From: DASXRU01 sp039933315
Lineage (GTDB): Bacteria; Acidobacteriota; Blastocatellia; Pyrinomonadales; Pyrinomonadaceae
Reading direction: 5' to 3'
DNA: 8,265 bases
NCBI GenBank assembly: GCA_039933315.1
Contig: JBDTOI010000177.1
Span: 1-8,265, forward strand
Shown here piece by piece: positions 1 to 7,334 of this stretch; position 1 is the first letter of the stretch; each line of letters begins with the position of its first letter. A program made the translations under genes and the position numbers. The notes below the pieces were generated by a model, which saw nothing but the letters and a program-made list of their open reading frames with translations, searched no databases and was not told the DNA's origin.

Positions 1-30
1 GCGCCCTCTCTTCATTGAGAACGTTTGGGA

Positions 31-56
31 AGGGGCGGCCACGGAGTGCCGCCCCT
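31..56. repeat. GC-rich hairpin downstream of the TPR gene
   Basis: Two perfect 9-bp complementary arms (31-39, AGGGGCGGC; 48-56, GCCGCCCCT) surround an 8-nt loop. The hairpin begins 8 bp past the TPR stop codon in the direction of transcription. It could act as a transcript-end stem for that minus-strand gene, but no run of T follows the stem on the minus strand, so a classic intrinsic terminator is not supported. It looks like a dispersed palindromic repeat of the kind seen in the other gaps. Any partner arm would lie left of the window. Confidence 0.6.
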
Positions 57-63
57 ACAATCC

Positions 64-1755
64 TCAGGGCGTGGCTTTCTTCACATAGTCCTGCGCTTCA
101 CGCAACTCCGGCAGTCCTTCGTCGGCTTGTTTCCATTGGCTCAATAACCGGGTATAGAAAGATGTGGCGTTGGTCTGGTCGCCACTCTGCGCCGCCGCTC
201 GCGCTGCACCTAACAGCGAACGCGCCCGGTTGGGTTGCCTTAGTAGCGCAGCCTTGAATTGTTCCGCTGCTTCCTGAGGTTTGCCGGCCCGCAACAGTAT
301 CTCGCCAAATAGTTCATGCGACGGCTTGATTATTCCCGGCGGTCCTGACGGCGGGCCCATGCTTTCCTCCAAAGCGGTCGCCTTCTTCATCAAATCGATT
401 GCCTGGGTGTGATCCTTCCGGGTCGATGCAGCCACTGCCGCAATCTCCAACTCGCGGATGTCGAGAATGGGAGTTGGACCCTCACCCTGACCGATGGCTT
501 TCAACCCGGCCAGACTTTCCTCCGTGCTGGCGGAACCATTGATGGCGCTCGCCAGACCATTAACAAAAAGAGGCAGAGTCCTGCTTCTATTCGAAGCGCG
601 AACGGTGACTGCTCCGTTGCTCGACGCCACAGTTGATCCGGCGGCCGCCGGCGTGCCGCCGTGTCCCCCGTGTCCGTTTGTTGCCGGCGGCTCAACCTTT
701 GCCACAGCGCTCGAGGCAGAGAATAGTTTGGGAGCCAGTTCCCAGCGCTCAGTCTCCACCACAAAAGCAGCCGCCATGTTGGCGTAGTTGTTCTCGTAAT
801 AGCCGGGCCTCAGTTTGTTTTCGTAAGTAGTCTCGGCCATGGTCTTCTGCATCAGTGTCAGAAGCTCTTCGGCTTTGCGATAACGCCCCTGCTGCAAATA
901 GACGTACAGCAGCCAGTGCAAACTGTGATAGTCGCGCACGCTGGTTGAAAGGCCCTTGCGTTTCATCCAGCCATCGGACGCTTGCCAGGCGGACTCATTC
1001 GAAGCCGCAGCTTCAGGCCACATTCCCAGTTGCAGGAAAATGTGGGCGGGCATGTGCCGGGCGTGATGCGCTTCGGGCGCAATGTCCGCATAGCGACGGG
1101 CCGCGGGCAAGGCCAGGATGGCATGGTCGGGATCGTCGAAGGCGTGAATGATGTAGTGTGCCGCGCCGGGATGGTTCGGGTTTTTCTGATAGACGTCCAG
1201 CGCAATAGCTCCCGCCCGCGCCTGCAGGCGATAGCCCTTGTCGCTGAAGTTGGTCATACCCAGCAGGGACAAAGAGTAGAATGCCGCCGCGTCCAGATCG
1301 TCGGGATAATCACGATAGACTTTTTCCATGGCCGCCGAATAGCCCGCATCGCGCGTCCGCTTGTCGCCTTCGCCATACAGCAACTTCACGGCGTTCAGGT
1401 AAGCCCGCTCCCGCCGAGTGAGTTTGGGCGTTTCCTTCATTTTCGCGATCACGTCGCGAGCGGCCGGCAGATCCTGCTCGGACCAGAGCGGATGGTTGTG
1501 GGCCATCGCCTCGCCCCAGTACCCCATCATGAAGTCCGGATCCTCTTTGGTGGATTCGCGAAAGGCCTCGAGGGCTTCTTCGTACCAGAAGGAATGGAGC
1601 GCCGCCAGACCTCGCAGGAAATGCGCCTGCGCCTGGGGCGAGCCGGAGGTTTCAAACTTAACATTCCCCAGTTGAGAGCTCTGGGCGCATACGCTGCCAG
1701 CCAGGGCCGCGATCAGGACCAGGACCGCAAGTCGCATATTTTGAGCAGGCCTCAT
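64..1755 (-). CDS. Secreted tetratricopeptide-repeat protein with a histidine-rich core
   Basis: A 563-residue protein that is probably exported to the periplasm or cell surface. Residues 1-24 form a signal peptide: MRPAQNMR, a hydrophobic stretch, then a VCA|QSS cleavage site. The cysteine is not in a good lipobox because V precedes it. TPR-like helix pairs lie at about 44-87 (AHFLRGLAALHSFWYEEALE), 278-303 and 479-541. Between them are two conserved-looking histidine clusters, at 195-211 (HPGAAHYIIHAFDDPDH) and 230-238 (HHARHMPAH). A flexible His/Gly/Ala linker lies near 358-385 (NGHGGHGG). I recall this histidine-containing TPR type from Acidobacteriota and similar phyla, where it has no established function. 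TPRs normally mediate protein binding; metal binding by the histidines is only a possibility. The ATG at 1753-1755 was chosen because GGGAGG sits 7 nt upstream. A longer frame reaching a GTG at 1866 would read through an intergenic inverted repeat and bury the signal peptide. The beta-propeller gene lies 163 bp upstream on the same strand. Confidence 0.9.
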   Translation of the reverse strand: MRPAQNMRLAVLVLIAALAGSVCAQSSQLGNVKFETSGSPQAQAHFLRGLAALHSFWYEEALEAFRESTKEDPDFMMGYWGEAMAHNHPLWSEQDLPAARDVIAKMKETPKLTRRERAYLNAVKLLYGEGDKRTRDAGYSAAMEKVYRDYPDDLDAAAFYSLSLLGMTNFSDKGYRLQARAGAIALDVYQKNPNHPGAAHYIIHAFDDPDHAILALPAARRYADIAPEAHHARHMPAHIFLQLGMWPEAAASNESAWQASDGWMKRKGLSTSVRDYHSLHWLLYVYLQQGRYRKAEELLTLMQKTMAETTYENKLRPGYYENNYANMAAAFVVETERWELAPKLFSASSAVAKVEPPATNGHGGHGGTPAAAGSTVASSNGAVTVRASNRSRTLPLFVNGLASAINGSASTEESLAGLKAIGQGEGPTPILDIRELEIAAVAASTRKDHTQAIDLMKKATALEESMGPPSGPPGIIKPSHELFGEILLRAGKPQEAAEQFKAALLRQPNRARSLLGAARAAAQSGDQTNATSFYTRLLSQWKQADEGLPELREAQDYVKKATP

Positions 1756-1762
1756 CAGAATA

Positions 1763-1768
1763 CCTCCC
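1763..1768 (-). promoter_or_regulatory. Ribosome binding site of the TPR gene
   Basis: On the minus strand this reads GGGAGG, followed by 7 nt (TATTCTG) and the ATG at 1755. It is a near-ideal Shine-Dalgarno sequence, and it fixes the start over both the upstream GTG at 1866 and the internal ATG at 1737. The site begins 9 nt after the last base of a 30-bp inverted-repeat arm (1778-1807), so folding of that repeat in the mRNA could influence access to it. Confidence 0.8.
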
Positions 1769-1777
1769 TCATAAAAC

Positions 1778-1897
1778 AGCGGGGGCAAGCCCGCCTTCCC
1801 GACTGCAAGTAAATAGAGTTGAGTCAGATTTAAAAACCCTGAAAATGAAGGTTCAACTGCTAACACCTGCAGTCAGGAAGGCGGGCTTGCCCCCGCT
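1778..1897. repeat. Inverted repeat pair with 30-bp arms
   Basis: The arms are 1778-1807 and 1868-1897. The right arm, reverse-complemented, matches the left at 29 of 30 positions (the difference is at 1800). The core is GCGGGGGCAAGCCCGCC, and each arm can also form a small GCGGG/CCCGC hairpin. The arms enclose 60 bp. The pair fills the gap between the propeller stop (1919) and the TPR ribosome binding site. In the minus-strand transcript it would form a very stable long stem, and the last arm runs into GTTTTAT, so partial termination or a translation effect on the TPR gene is conceivable. No flanking target-site duplication is evident. It is most simply a dispersed intergenic repeat doublet. 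Confidence 0.9.
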
Positions 1898-1918
1898 TTG
1901 CGGAAACTAAAGTTCGCG

Positions 1919-3175
1919 TTACTTCTTGCCGATGCAGTAGAGATTCGTCGAGGTGCGCACAAAAATCTGCCCCTCGGATATTGCCGGCGAACTGAGACAG
2001 TAATCGTTTAGCGAGTTTTCCGCCAACACTTCAAACTCCGGGCCGGCCTTAACCACACTGGTTACGCCGTCCTCGCTGGTGACATAAATCTTGCCATCCG
2101 CCAGCACGGGTGATGAGCTATAGGTCCCGGTCTTCACTCGCTGCGGACCATAAATCTCTTTGCCGCTGCGGGCATCCAGGCACCACATGATTCCCTTGTC
2201 GTTAACGATATAAAAGTATTTGCCATCGGTGACCGGAGTGGGCACATCGGGTCCATTTGCGGTGGACCAGAGCAAATGTGAAGTGGTGATATCGCCCCTA
2301 CCACCTGCCTTGAACGCGAGCAATGGTTTGACGCGTGTCGGCGCATAAATGATGTCGTTAAAAATTACCGGCGAAGCAACGATGCGATAAAAAGGCAGGT
2401 TCTCCGGATTTAGACCGTTCGCGCGCCAGAGCTCTTTGCCGGTGGCCGGATCGTGCCCCGTCACACAATCACCGCCGGTGATAACAATCTCGACTACCTT
2501 GCCCTGACGCAGCAGTCCGGGAGTAGTGTACGAGTCGGGCGATTCACGGATAGCGCTGGTGGGACGTTCAACTTTCCAAAGCGTCTTGCCGCTCTTTTTT
2601 TCGAGGCGCAACACGTAAGAAGCCTCGTCCGTCTTCATGCCATGCAACACCTGCAGGTAAAGCGAGTCTTCCCAGAGCAGCGGCGAAGAGGCGTAACCCC
2701 AGTTAAGTCCAAACTGGCCATAGTCCTTCTGTATGTCGCGCGTCCATAACTCTTTGCCGTTAAAATCGAAGCCTTTCAGGATGCCCGTGCCCGTCATGAT
2801 GTACACACTCTTCCCGTCAGTGACCGGGGAAGGCGATGACATGTTCTGCTTGCGCATCTTGACGTTGCCGCCGCTCAGCAGTTTTTTCCAGAGCAGCGTG
2901 CCTTTGTTTCTGTCGACACACCAGAGGTAGAGATCGTCGCCCTCAGCCACGTTCAGGAAAACACGACCGCGCCAGATGATCGGAGTTGAGCCACTCAAGC
3001 CCGGCATGGCGAGCTTCCAGGCGACATTCTCTTCCGTGGTCCATTTCACTGGCAGGTTCTTCTCGGCGCTGACGCCATTAAGATTAGGCCCGCGCCATTG
3101 CGGCCAGTTGTCGGCGTTGGCAGTTGTCAGTGAAAACAAAAAGATGGCAATGACGATGGGGATTCGTTTGCGCAT
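1919..3175 (-). CDS. Exported PQQ-like beta-propeller repeat protein
   Basis: A 418-residue protein with a signal peptide (MRKR, hydrophobic core, ANA|DNW cleavage after residue 21), so it is probably periplasmic. The mature chain opens with WPQWRGPNLNGVS, the hallmark of PQQ-like (PQQ_2) outer-membrane-assembly/quinoprotein-type propellers common in Planctomycetota, Verrucomicrobiota and Acidobacteriota. Blade repeats are visible as pairs of a 'SSPvvtdGkvYv' strand and a 'D..tGkelW' strand: about 88-96, 137-145, 192-201, 242-250 and 334-342, with strands near 113-129, 162-175, 267-279, 312-328, 354-369 and 395-413. It is shorter than catalytic quinoprotein alcohol dehydrogenases and has no CxxCH haem motif. 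A structural or binding role, or a cryptic oxidoreductase, cannot be decided. BamB is a distant structural relative, but nothing indicates that role. The ATG at 3173-3175 is preceded by GGAAGG with 7-nt spacing. The gene lies 262 bp downstream of the permease and 163 bp upstream of the TPR gene on the same strand, so the last two may share a transcript. Confidence 0.93.
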   Translation of the reverse strand: MRKRIPIVIAIFLFSLTTANADNWPQWRGPNLNGVSAEKNLPVKWTTEENVAWKLAMPGLSGSTPIIWRGRVFLNVAEGDDLYLWCVDRNKGTLLWKKLLSGGNVKMRKQNMSSPSPVTDGKSVYIMTGTGILKGFDFNGKELWTRDIQKDYGQFGLNWGYASSPLLWEDSLYLQVLHGMKTDEASYVLRLEKKSGKTLWKVERPTSAIRESPDSYTTPGLLRQGKVVEIVITGGDCVTGHDPATGKELWRANGLNPENLPFYRIVASPVIFNDIIYAPTRVKPLLAFKAGGRGDITTSHLLWSTANGPDVPTPVTDGKYFYIVNDKGIMWCLDARSGKEIYGPQRVKTGTYSSSPVLADGKIYVTSEDGVTSVVKAGPEFEVLAENSLNDYCLSSPAISEGQIFVRTSTNLYCIGKK

Positions 3176-3223
3176 ATTCTATCCTTCCGTAACTAAACTT
3201 CCGGGACCCTGGATCGTTGATTA

Positions 3224-3421
3224 GGCGACTTTTTTGGCCGCAGATTAACGCGGATAACGCGGATAAGAAAAAATCCAATTAGAAAAGGTCAGGAATTCTC
3301 ATTAAGTCCGAGCCATGAGTTCTTGATCGAAGTACCTTGCCTTTGAACTAAACTGCGGGTTAATTTCTTTTCTTTTCATATCCGTGTCTATCCGCGTTCA
3401 TCTGCGGCAAAAAAGGTCGCC
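3224..3421. repeat. Inverted repeat pair, 'CAGATGAACGCGGAT' family
   Basis: The left arm (3224-3267) and the reverse complement of the right arm (3377-3421) agree at 29 of 32 outer positions. They then continue with a one-base offset. Both contain GGCGAC, a T6 tract, GCCGCAGAT, then tandem 9-10-bp units of the AACGCGGAT / ACACGGAT type. The arms enclose about 110 bp of AT-richer DNA in which I see no gene. The right arm ends 16 bp past the permease stop codon, and the left arm is 48 bp upstream of the propeller start. It belongs to the same repeat family as the pair at 8100-8249. There is no target-site duplication or transposase. Confidence 0.88.
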
Positions 3422-3437
3422 GTTCAGGCCCCCTTGC

Positions 3438-6400
3438 TTACTCGGCCCGCAGCGCCGGCAACAACGGCGATCGTAATGCGGCCCAGGTGGCCACCAGCGA
3501 TGCGATGAGTCCTGATATTAATACCGCGAGTAGCAACATGCCCAGCGAAATACTCGGAAGTTGCGCGTGGCGGGAAAGAAATACCGGCGCGATCGCCAGC
3601 AGCGCGCACACAATTCCCGTCACCAGCCCGCAGAAAAGCAGCAAAGCATTTTCCGCCACCGCCATCAGCGTGAAGTGCGAAGAGTTGTAGCCTACCGCCC
3701 GCAACAACGCCAGCTCGCGCCGCCGCTCCAGTACGTTCCGCAAAAGTACGGCGGACATTCCCAGCGTGCCCAGCAGGAGTCCCAAACCACCCAGCATCTG
3801 GAAGGTGGAAAGATATGTGTTCTCTACCCGATGGAAGTTTGCCAGCCGCTCGCCTGTCGGGACTACATCGAACCCGAAATCCGAAAGCCTGTCTTCCAGA
3901 GCTGCGGCTATCGCAGACGTTTCGCCCGGCGCCGGAATATCCAATAAGAACAGCCGGTAGCCCTCCTGATCGGGAAACAGACGCAGGAAATTCTTTTCGG
4001 ACATCAACAGCTCACTTTGAAAGATGCTGTCGGCCAGCGCCCCTACCAGCCGCAGACGGATTGGGCGATCACCTTGCTGCAAAACCAGATCCTCACCCAA
4101 CTTCAAGTGCAGGACATAAGTCATGGAGTTCGCATCAGCGATGACCGGGACCGCGCCATCGGCAAACTCCCGGTTCAGCAAAGCCCACGGGTTCTCCTTT
4201 TCTTCATTACTAGCCGCCACTGAACTCTGAAACGCAAAGCGATTCTCGTGGACGAAATTGTCGGCCGGCGCAATGATTTTGGGATTGCGTGGCTGATAGA
4301 GGTTCAGACAACTGGCATCGTCTCCCGGCCGCACGCGAAAACGGGTAAAGCTCACGTCCTTGAGAGGAGATGAGCCCCTGTCAGTCGCCAGGTTCAAAGC
4401 TTCTCTTCCCGCCGCCGAATTCGGATCATGTACCAAAGGCAGGAGAGATTCCGCCAACAGCGGGTAACCACCGCTGCCTGACTTGCGGTCGAGCTCGGTC
4501 GTGCCCTCGCGGCGCCGGAATGCGTCAACTGAAACGATGATGAACGCGGCCGACGCAATCAACGCAATGCAGAGCACGCTTCGTCCGGGCCGGTAGGTGG
4601 CATTTCTAAACCCCAGACGCAGTACGGGCCACCAGCCCGAACCGGAAATAGCATTCCCTGTTTCCCCCCGCAGCCATGCTGATTGGTAACAGAGCAATGC
4701 GGCGAGCAGAAGCAGACCGCCGCCGAAAAACCCGGCAACCTGCCCAATCAAATTCAAAGCCGCCGCGATCAAGAGCGCCCCGCCCAACAGCGTTAGCAGC
4801 ACCGCCGCGCGCAGCGAAGTGAAAAGCCGGCGCCCCTTCTCCCCATCTCCTCTTCTCCCCGTCTCGCTCTCCTTGAGCGCTCCCGTTAACAGGCTGCGGG
4901 TTGATTGTTTACCCACCCGTCTCAAAGTCCACACGACACAGATCATTGCTGCCAACACACCGCCGCCTGCGCCCAGTAACAACGAGACGGGCGAGATATG
5001 CAGACTCAGCATGGTGGTCCCCACTGCGTCCACCCACCAGGTACGCAAACCCAGCATCATCAACTGCCCATAGCCCACAGCACCGGCCAAACCGATCACA
5101 CTCCCAAGGACAGCCAGGATGATCCCTTCAGCCAGAAATATTCTGCGAATCTTAGCGGCGGGAAAACCGACCGCTTGCAGCACTCCTATCTCGCGCAGGC
5201 GCTGCTCGATGCCCAGTTTGAAGAAGAGCGCCGTTAAGAGCAGGGCAGAAATCACCAGAAAGAAACTGAAGTAAAGAAAATACTCGCCAAAGTCAGTAGC
5301 GCCGCGCGCAGCCTCGAGGCCCTGGGCACGCACGGGCATAACGGCGAAGCCCATCTTCGGTGGGTCCAGCACGGATCTGAGTCTCTGCGCGTACGCATCC
5401 AACGTGGAAGAAACAGGCTGATCCCCGGGGGTGAAGCGCATAGAAGTGAGCGATCCAAAACGCGATCCCCACAGTTCCTGTCCTTTGGCCAGCGGAATGA
5501 AAGCCTTCGGAGTCGTGTGGTATTGGTCCCAGTAGTCCTCGTCCTGTTTGCGTATTTGTTTCAGATCCACCGGGAAGGGTGGATCCCAATCCGCCAGGTT
5601 CTCGGATCCGGTGATGCCGGGGTAATCGGGGACCAGATCTTTATCGGCGGCCAAACCTTTGATTGGCACGACGGCGATGAGCTGAAACTGTTCCGTCTTC
5701 GTTTCGAGCCGGCCACCTTCATGCCACACGTAGTATTCCAGCGAAACCGTGTCGCCCATCTGAACGCCAAGATCGCGCGCCGTCCATTCGTTAAGGATGA
5801 TCGGTGCGAGCATCGCTCCCGCATCAAGCGCGGATTTCCTCAACTCTTCAGCTTCGTGTGGATCAATCGCAATCACCGGCAAGTAAGGAATCGATCCTCG
5901 TCTGAAAATGAGCTTGTTGGGCGCGGACACTCTTAATTCTTCCAGACGATCTTCGTCGATAGCAGTCACCAGCGAGTAAGGAATCGAGCGTTCGCCCGAT
6001 TTGATACTGTTGGCCAGATACGAAAGAACCGGAGCGGTACTTAGGGATAGATCGCGTGCAGCCTCGCCGGCCGTCTTTGCCAGCGAATCGCTGATCATCT
6101 TGCTGTCGGTCTCCAAAGAGATACTCGGGTGTAATACCAGCGATGGCGGGTGGGTGCTCGGCGCCTCGGACTTTGATTGGTTGACCGCGGGCCCACCCGC
6201 TATCGCAGTTGGTACTGACACTAGTCGCAGATTGATGCCAAAGTCTTCCAACGAAGTCCGCTCTTTCAAAATTCTTTCAACCGTTTCTGTTTTTGCGGCT
6301 TGAGTGGCTGGATTGCGCGAGGTTTCAGACAGCAGAATGAGGTTGGCCTTGTCTTCCTGCGCGATTTCCTTTTGCAGCAAGTTCAATGGCACGAAGACGG

Positions 6401-7019
6401 CACGCACTCCGGTCTGTTGAGGTTGCACCGAGAATTCACCCAGCGCGTCAGCAGCAAGAGTTTCCCGCACCTTCAAACTTAAAGTGCTGCCCAGATCTTC
6501 TTTCTTGCTGTGCAGAGATTCCGCTGGAATGTCAGATGGCTTTTCCACCCGCAAGGTCAATGAATCGCCCGCGTGTGTGCTCAGTTCCCGGGCCAGACTT
6601 TCGCTCACCAGCACGTCCCGATTGCGCGGCGACGCATCGGGCCGCGACTGAAAGCGCCAAAACCTCTCATCAACGCCGTAAACCTTCACTCTGGAGCCGA
6701 CTCGCTGGCTGGATTCGTGAGTAACGGTCCCTTCGAGCGCAATCAGCGGGCAGGCTGCCGCGAATCCGCCGGTAGCAAACGACCGATCATTGCGAATGTC
6801 TTCTGCCAGTTGCTCGCGAAAGAAATTCGGCGCGGTGATCACATAGTCTGTGTTTCCCAATCGCTGCAGGAACAGATCGCGCAGGCTGGCCCGCACTGAA
6901 TCGCCGACCAGCAGGGCGCCAGCGAGCACCGCCACCGCCGTGGCCACGCCAAGCACGACGGCCAGATTAGTGCGCCAGTAATAGGTAAGATTTCGCGTGA
7001 CGAATTGGGAAGTTCGCAT
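3438..7019 (-). CDS. Large FtsX/MacB-type ABC transporter permease
   Basis: An inner-membrane protein of 1193 residues with about ten predicted membrane segments, partnering the ATPase encoded upstream. Segments in order: 18-38; 580-601, 627-655 and 678-699; 738-757 and 761-779; 814-832; 1073-1093, 1121-1147 and 1158-1180. A very large extracytoplasmic domain (about 39-579) follows the first segment, and a second (about 833-1072) follows the seventh. This is the duplicated 10-segment FtsX layout of YbbP-like proteins, but longer than the roughly 800 residues of E. coli YbbP. The FtsX coupling motif appears twice: QRLREIGVLQAVGF (606-619) and ERRRELALLRAVGY (1098-1111). These proteins couple ATP hydrolysis to mechanical work in the periplasm (lipoprotein or toxin handling, wall regulation); the substrate here is unknown. 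Odd points: a charged linker coded by a 16-bp tandem repeat (about 715-732), a repeated SIPY...AID...EELR segment (345-363 and 376-394), and a Ser/Pro-rich stretch (about 274-300). The ATG at 7017-7019 suits the N-terminus but lacks a clear Shine-Dalgarno. Confidence 0.95.
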   Translation of the reverse strand: MRTSQFVTRNLTYYWRTNLAVVLGVATAVAVLAGALLVGDSVRASLRDLFLQRLGNTDYVITAPNFFREQLAEDIRNDRSFATGGFAAACPLIALEGTVTHESSQRVGSRVKVYGVDERFWRFQSRPDASPRNRDVLVSESLARELSTHAGDSLTLRVEKPSDIPAESLHSKKEDLGSTLSLKVRETLAADALGEFSVQPQQTGVRAVFVPLNLLQKEIAQEDKANLILLSETSRNPATQAAKTETVERILKERTSLEDFGINLRLVSVPTAIAGGPAVNQSKSEAPSTHPPSLVLHPSISLETDSKMISDSLAKTAGEAARDLSLSTAPVLSYLANSIKSGERSIPYSLVTAIDEDRLEELRVSAPNKLIFRRGSIPYLPVIAIDPHEAEELRKSALDAGAMLAPIILNEWTARDLGVQMGDTVSLEYYVWHEGGRLETKTEQFQLIAVVPIKGLAADKDLVPDYPGITGSENLADWDPPFPVDLKQIRKQDEDYWDQYHTTPKAFIPLAKGQELWGSRFGSLTSMRFTPGDQPVSSTLDAYAQRLRSVLDPPKMGFAVMPVRAQGLEAARGATDFGEYFLYFSFFLVISALLLTALFFKLGIEQRLREIGVLQAVGFPAAKIRRIFLAEGIILAVLGSVIGLAGAVGYGQLMMLGLRTWWVDAVGTTMLSLHISPVSLLLGAGGGVLAAMICVVWTLRRVGKQSTRSLLTGALKESETGRRGDGEKGRRLFTSLRAAVLLTLLGGALLIAAALNLIGQVAGFFGGGLLLLAALLCYQSAWLRGETGNAISGSGWWPVLRLGFRNATYRPGRSVLCIALIASAAFIIVSVDAFRRREGTTELDRKSGSGGYPLLAESLLPLVHDPNSAAGREALNLATDRGSSPLKDVSFTRFRVRPGDDASCLNLYQPRNPKIIAPADNFVHENRFAFQSSVAASNEEKENPWALLNREFADGAVPVIADANSMTYVLHLKLGEDLVLQQGDRPIRLRLVGALADSIFQSELLMSEKNFLRLFPDQEGYRLFLLDIPAPGETSAIAAALEDRLSDFGFDVVPTGERLANFHRVENTYLSTFQMLGGLGLLLGTLGMSAVLLRNVLERRRELALLRAVGYNSSHFTLMAVAENALLLFCGLVTGIVCALLAIAPVFLSRHAQLPSISLGMLLLAVLISGLIASLVATWAALRSPLLPALRAE
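4834..4865. repeat. 16-bp tandem repeat inside the permease gene
   Basis: Two adjacent 16-bp units, 4834-4849 (CCCTTCTCCCCATCTC) and 4850-4865 (CTCTTCTCCCCGTCTC), match at 14 of 16 positions. On the coding strand they are purine-rich. Because 16 is not a multiple of 3, the two copies are read in different frames. They encode the hydrophilic ETGRRGDGEKG stretch of the cytoplasmic linker between membrane segments 4 and 5, a place where insertions would be tolerated. Confidence 0.75.
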
Positions 7020-7041
7020 GGGAAAACTGTGTCGTGATTGA

Positions 7042-7277
7042 GAACCCCAAAGGGTTCAGACCTCCAGCCCAGGGTTGCCGCTTCGGCTACCCTGGGTACA
7101 CGTTTGAAATGAGCCATCTCAAACCCAACGGGGTTGTGTCAATTCACAATGGCCGATCCATCCCACGAACATCGACGCGGACACAACCCCGTCAGGGTTG
7201 CAAATGTTTGCGTTCATCGTTCCCAGGGTAGCCGAAGCGGCAACCCTGGGCTGGAGGACACAACCCAGTTGGGGTTG
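7042..7277. repeat. Palindromically ordered array of six hairpins
   Basis: This array occupies most of the 387-bp non-coding gap between the ATPase and permease genes. Outer arms 7061-7096 and 7222-7257 are a perfect 36-bp inverted repeat. Each contains its own hairpin, CCCAGGGT-T-GCCG / CGGC-T-ACCCTGGG (7068-7096 and 7222-7250), with one T-T or A-A mispair and a 3-nt loop. Inside them a second inverted pair of 13 bp (7128-7140, 7180-7192; ACGGGGTTGTGTC) is nested. Small AACCC/GGGTT hairpins lie at 7042-7057, 7122-7135, 7184-7200 and 7261-7277. The order small-large-small-small-large-small is itself symmetric. The short plus-strand reading frames across it show no protein character. It resembles REP/BIME-type dispersed elements. 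Confidence 0.9.
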
Positions 7278-7334
7278 GACCCGCCACCTTCACGCGAATC
7301 GGCTACGCTCTAAGTTCTCAATTCTACGTGGTGC

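Noticed and set aside
31..56. Rho-independent terminator of the TPR gene
   Set aside because: The stem is good, but no T-run follows on the minus strand within the window.
982..1812. A long open frame of 276 codons on the plus strand
   Set aside because: It lies antisense to the TPR gene, has no ribosome binding site, membrane or domain signal, and runs into the inverted repeat. It is a by-product of GC-rich codon use on the other strand.
1778..1897. Insertion sequence or MITE with target-site duplication
   Set aside because: The terminal arms are clear but I found no direct duplication flanking this pair or the others, and no transposase; called as a repeat only.
1919..3175. Catalytic PQQ-dependent dehydrogenase or BamB
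   Set aside because: The chain is shorter than catalytic quinoproteins and has no haem motif. No BamB-specific context or lipobox is present. Kept as a propeller of unknown function.
3176..3437. Sigma-70 promoter for the propeller gene
   Set aside because: AT-rich patches exist between the repeat arms, but no -35/-10 pair with acceptable spacing was convincing by eye.
7042..7277. CRISPR array
   Set aside because: The repeats are inverted, of two kinds, unevenly spaced, and lack unique spacers of constant length; there are no cas genes.
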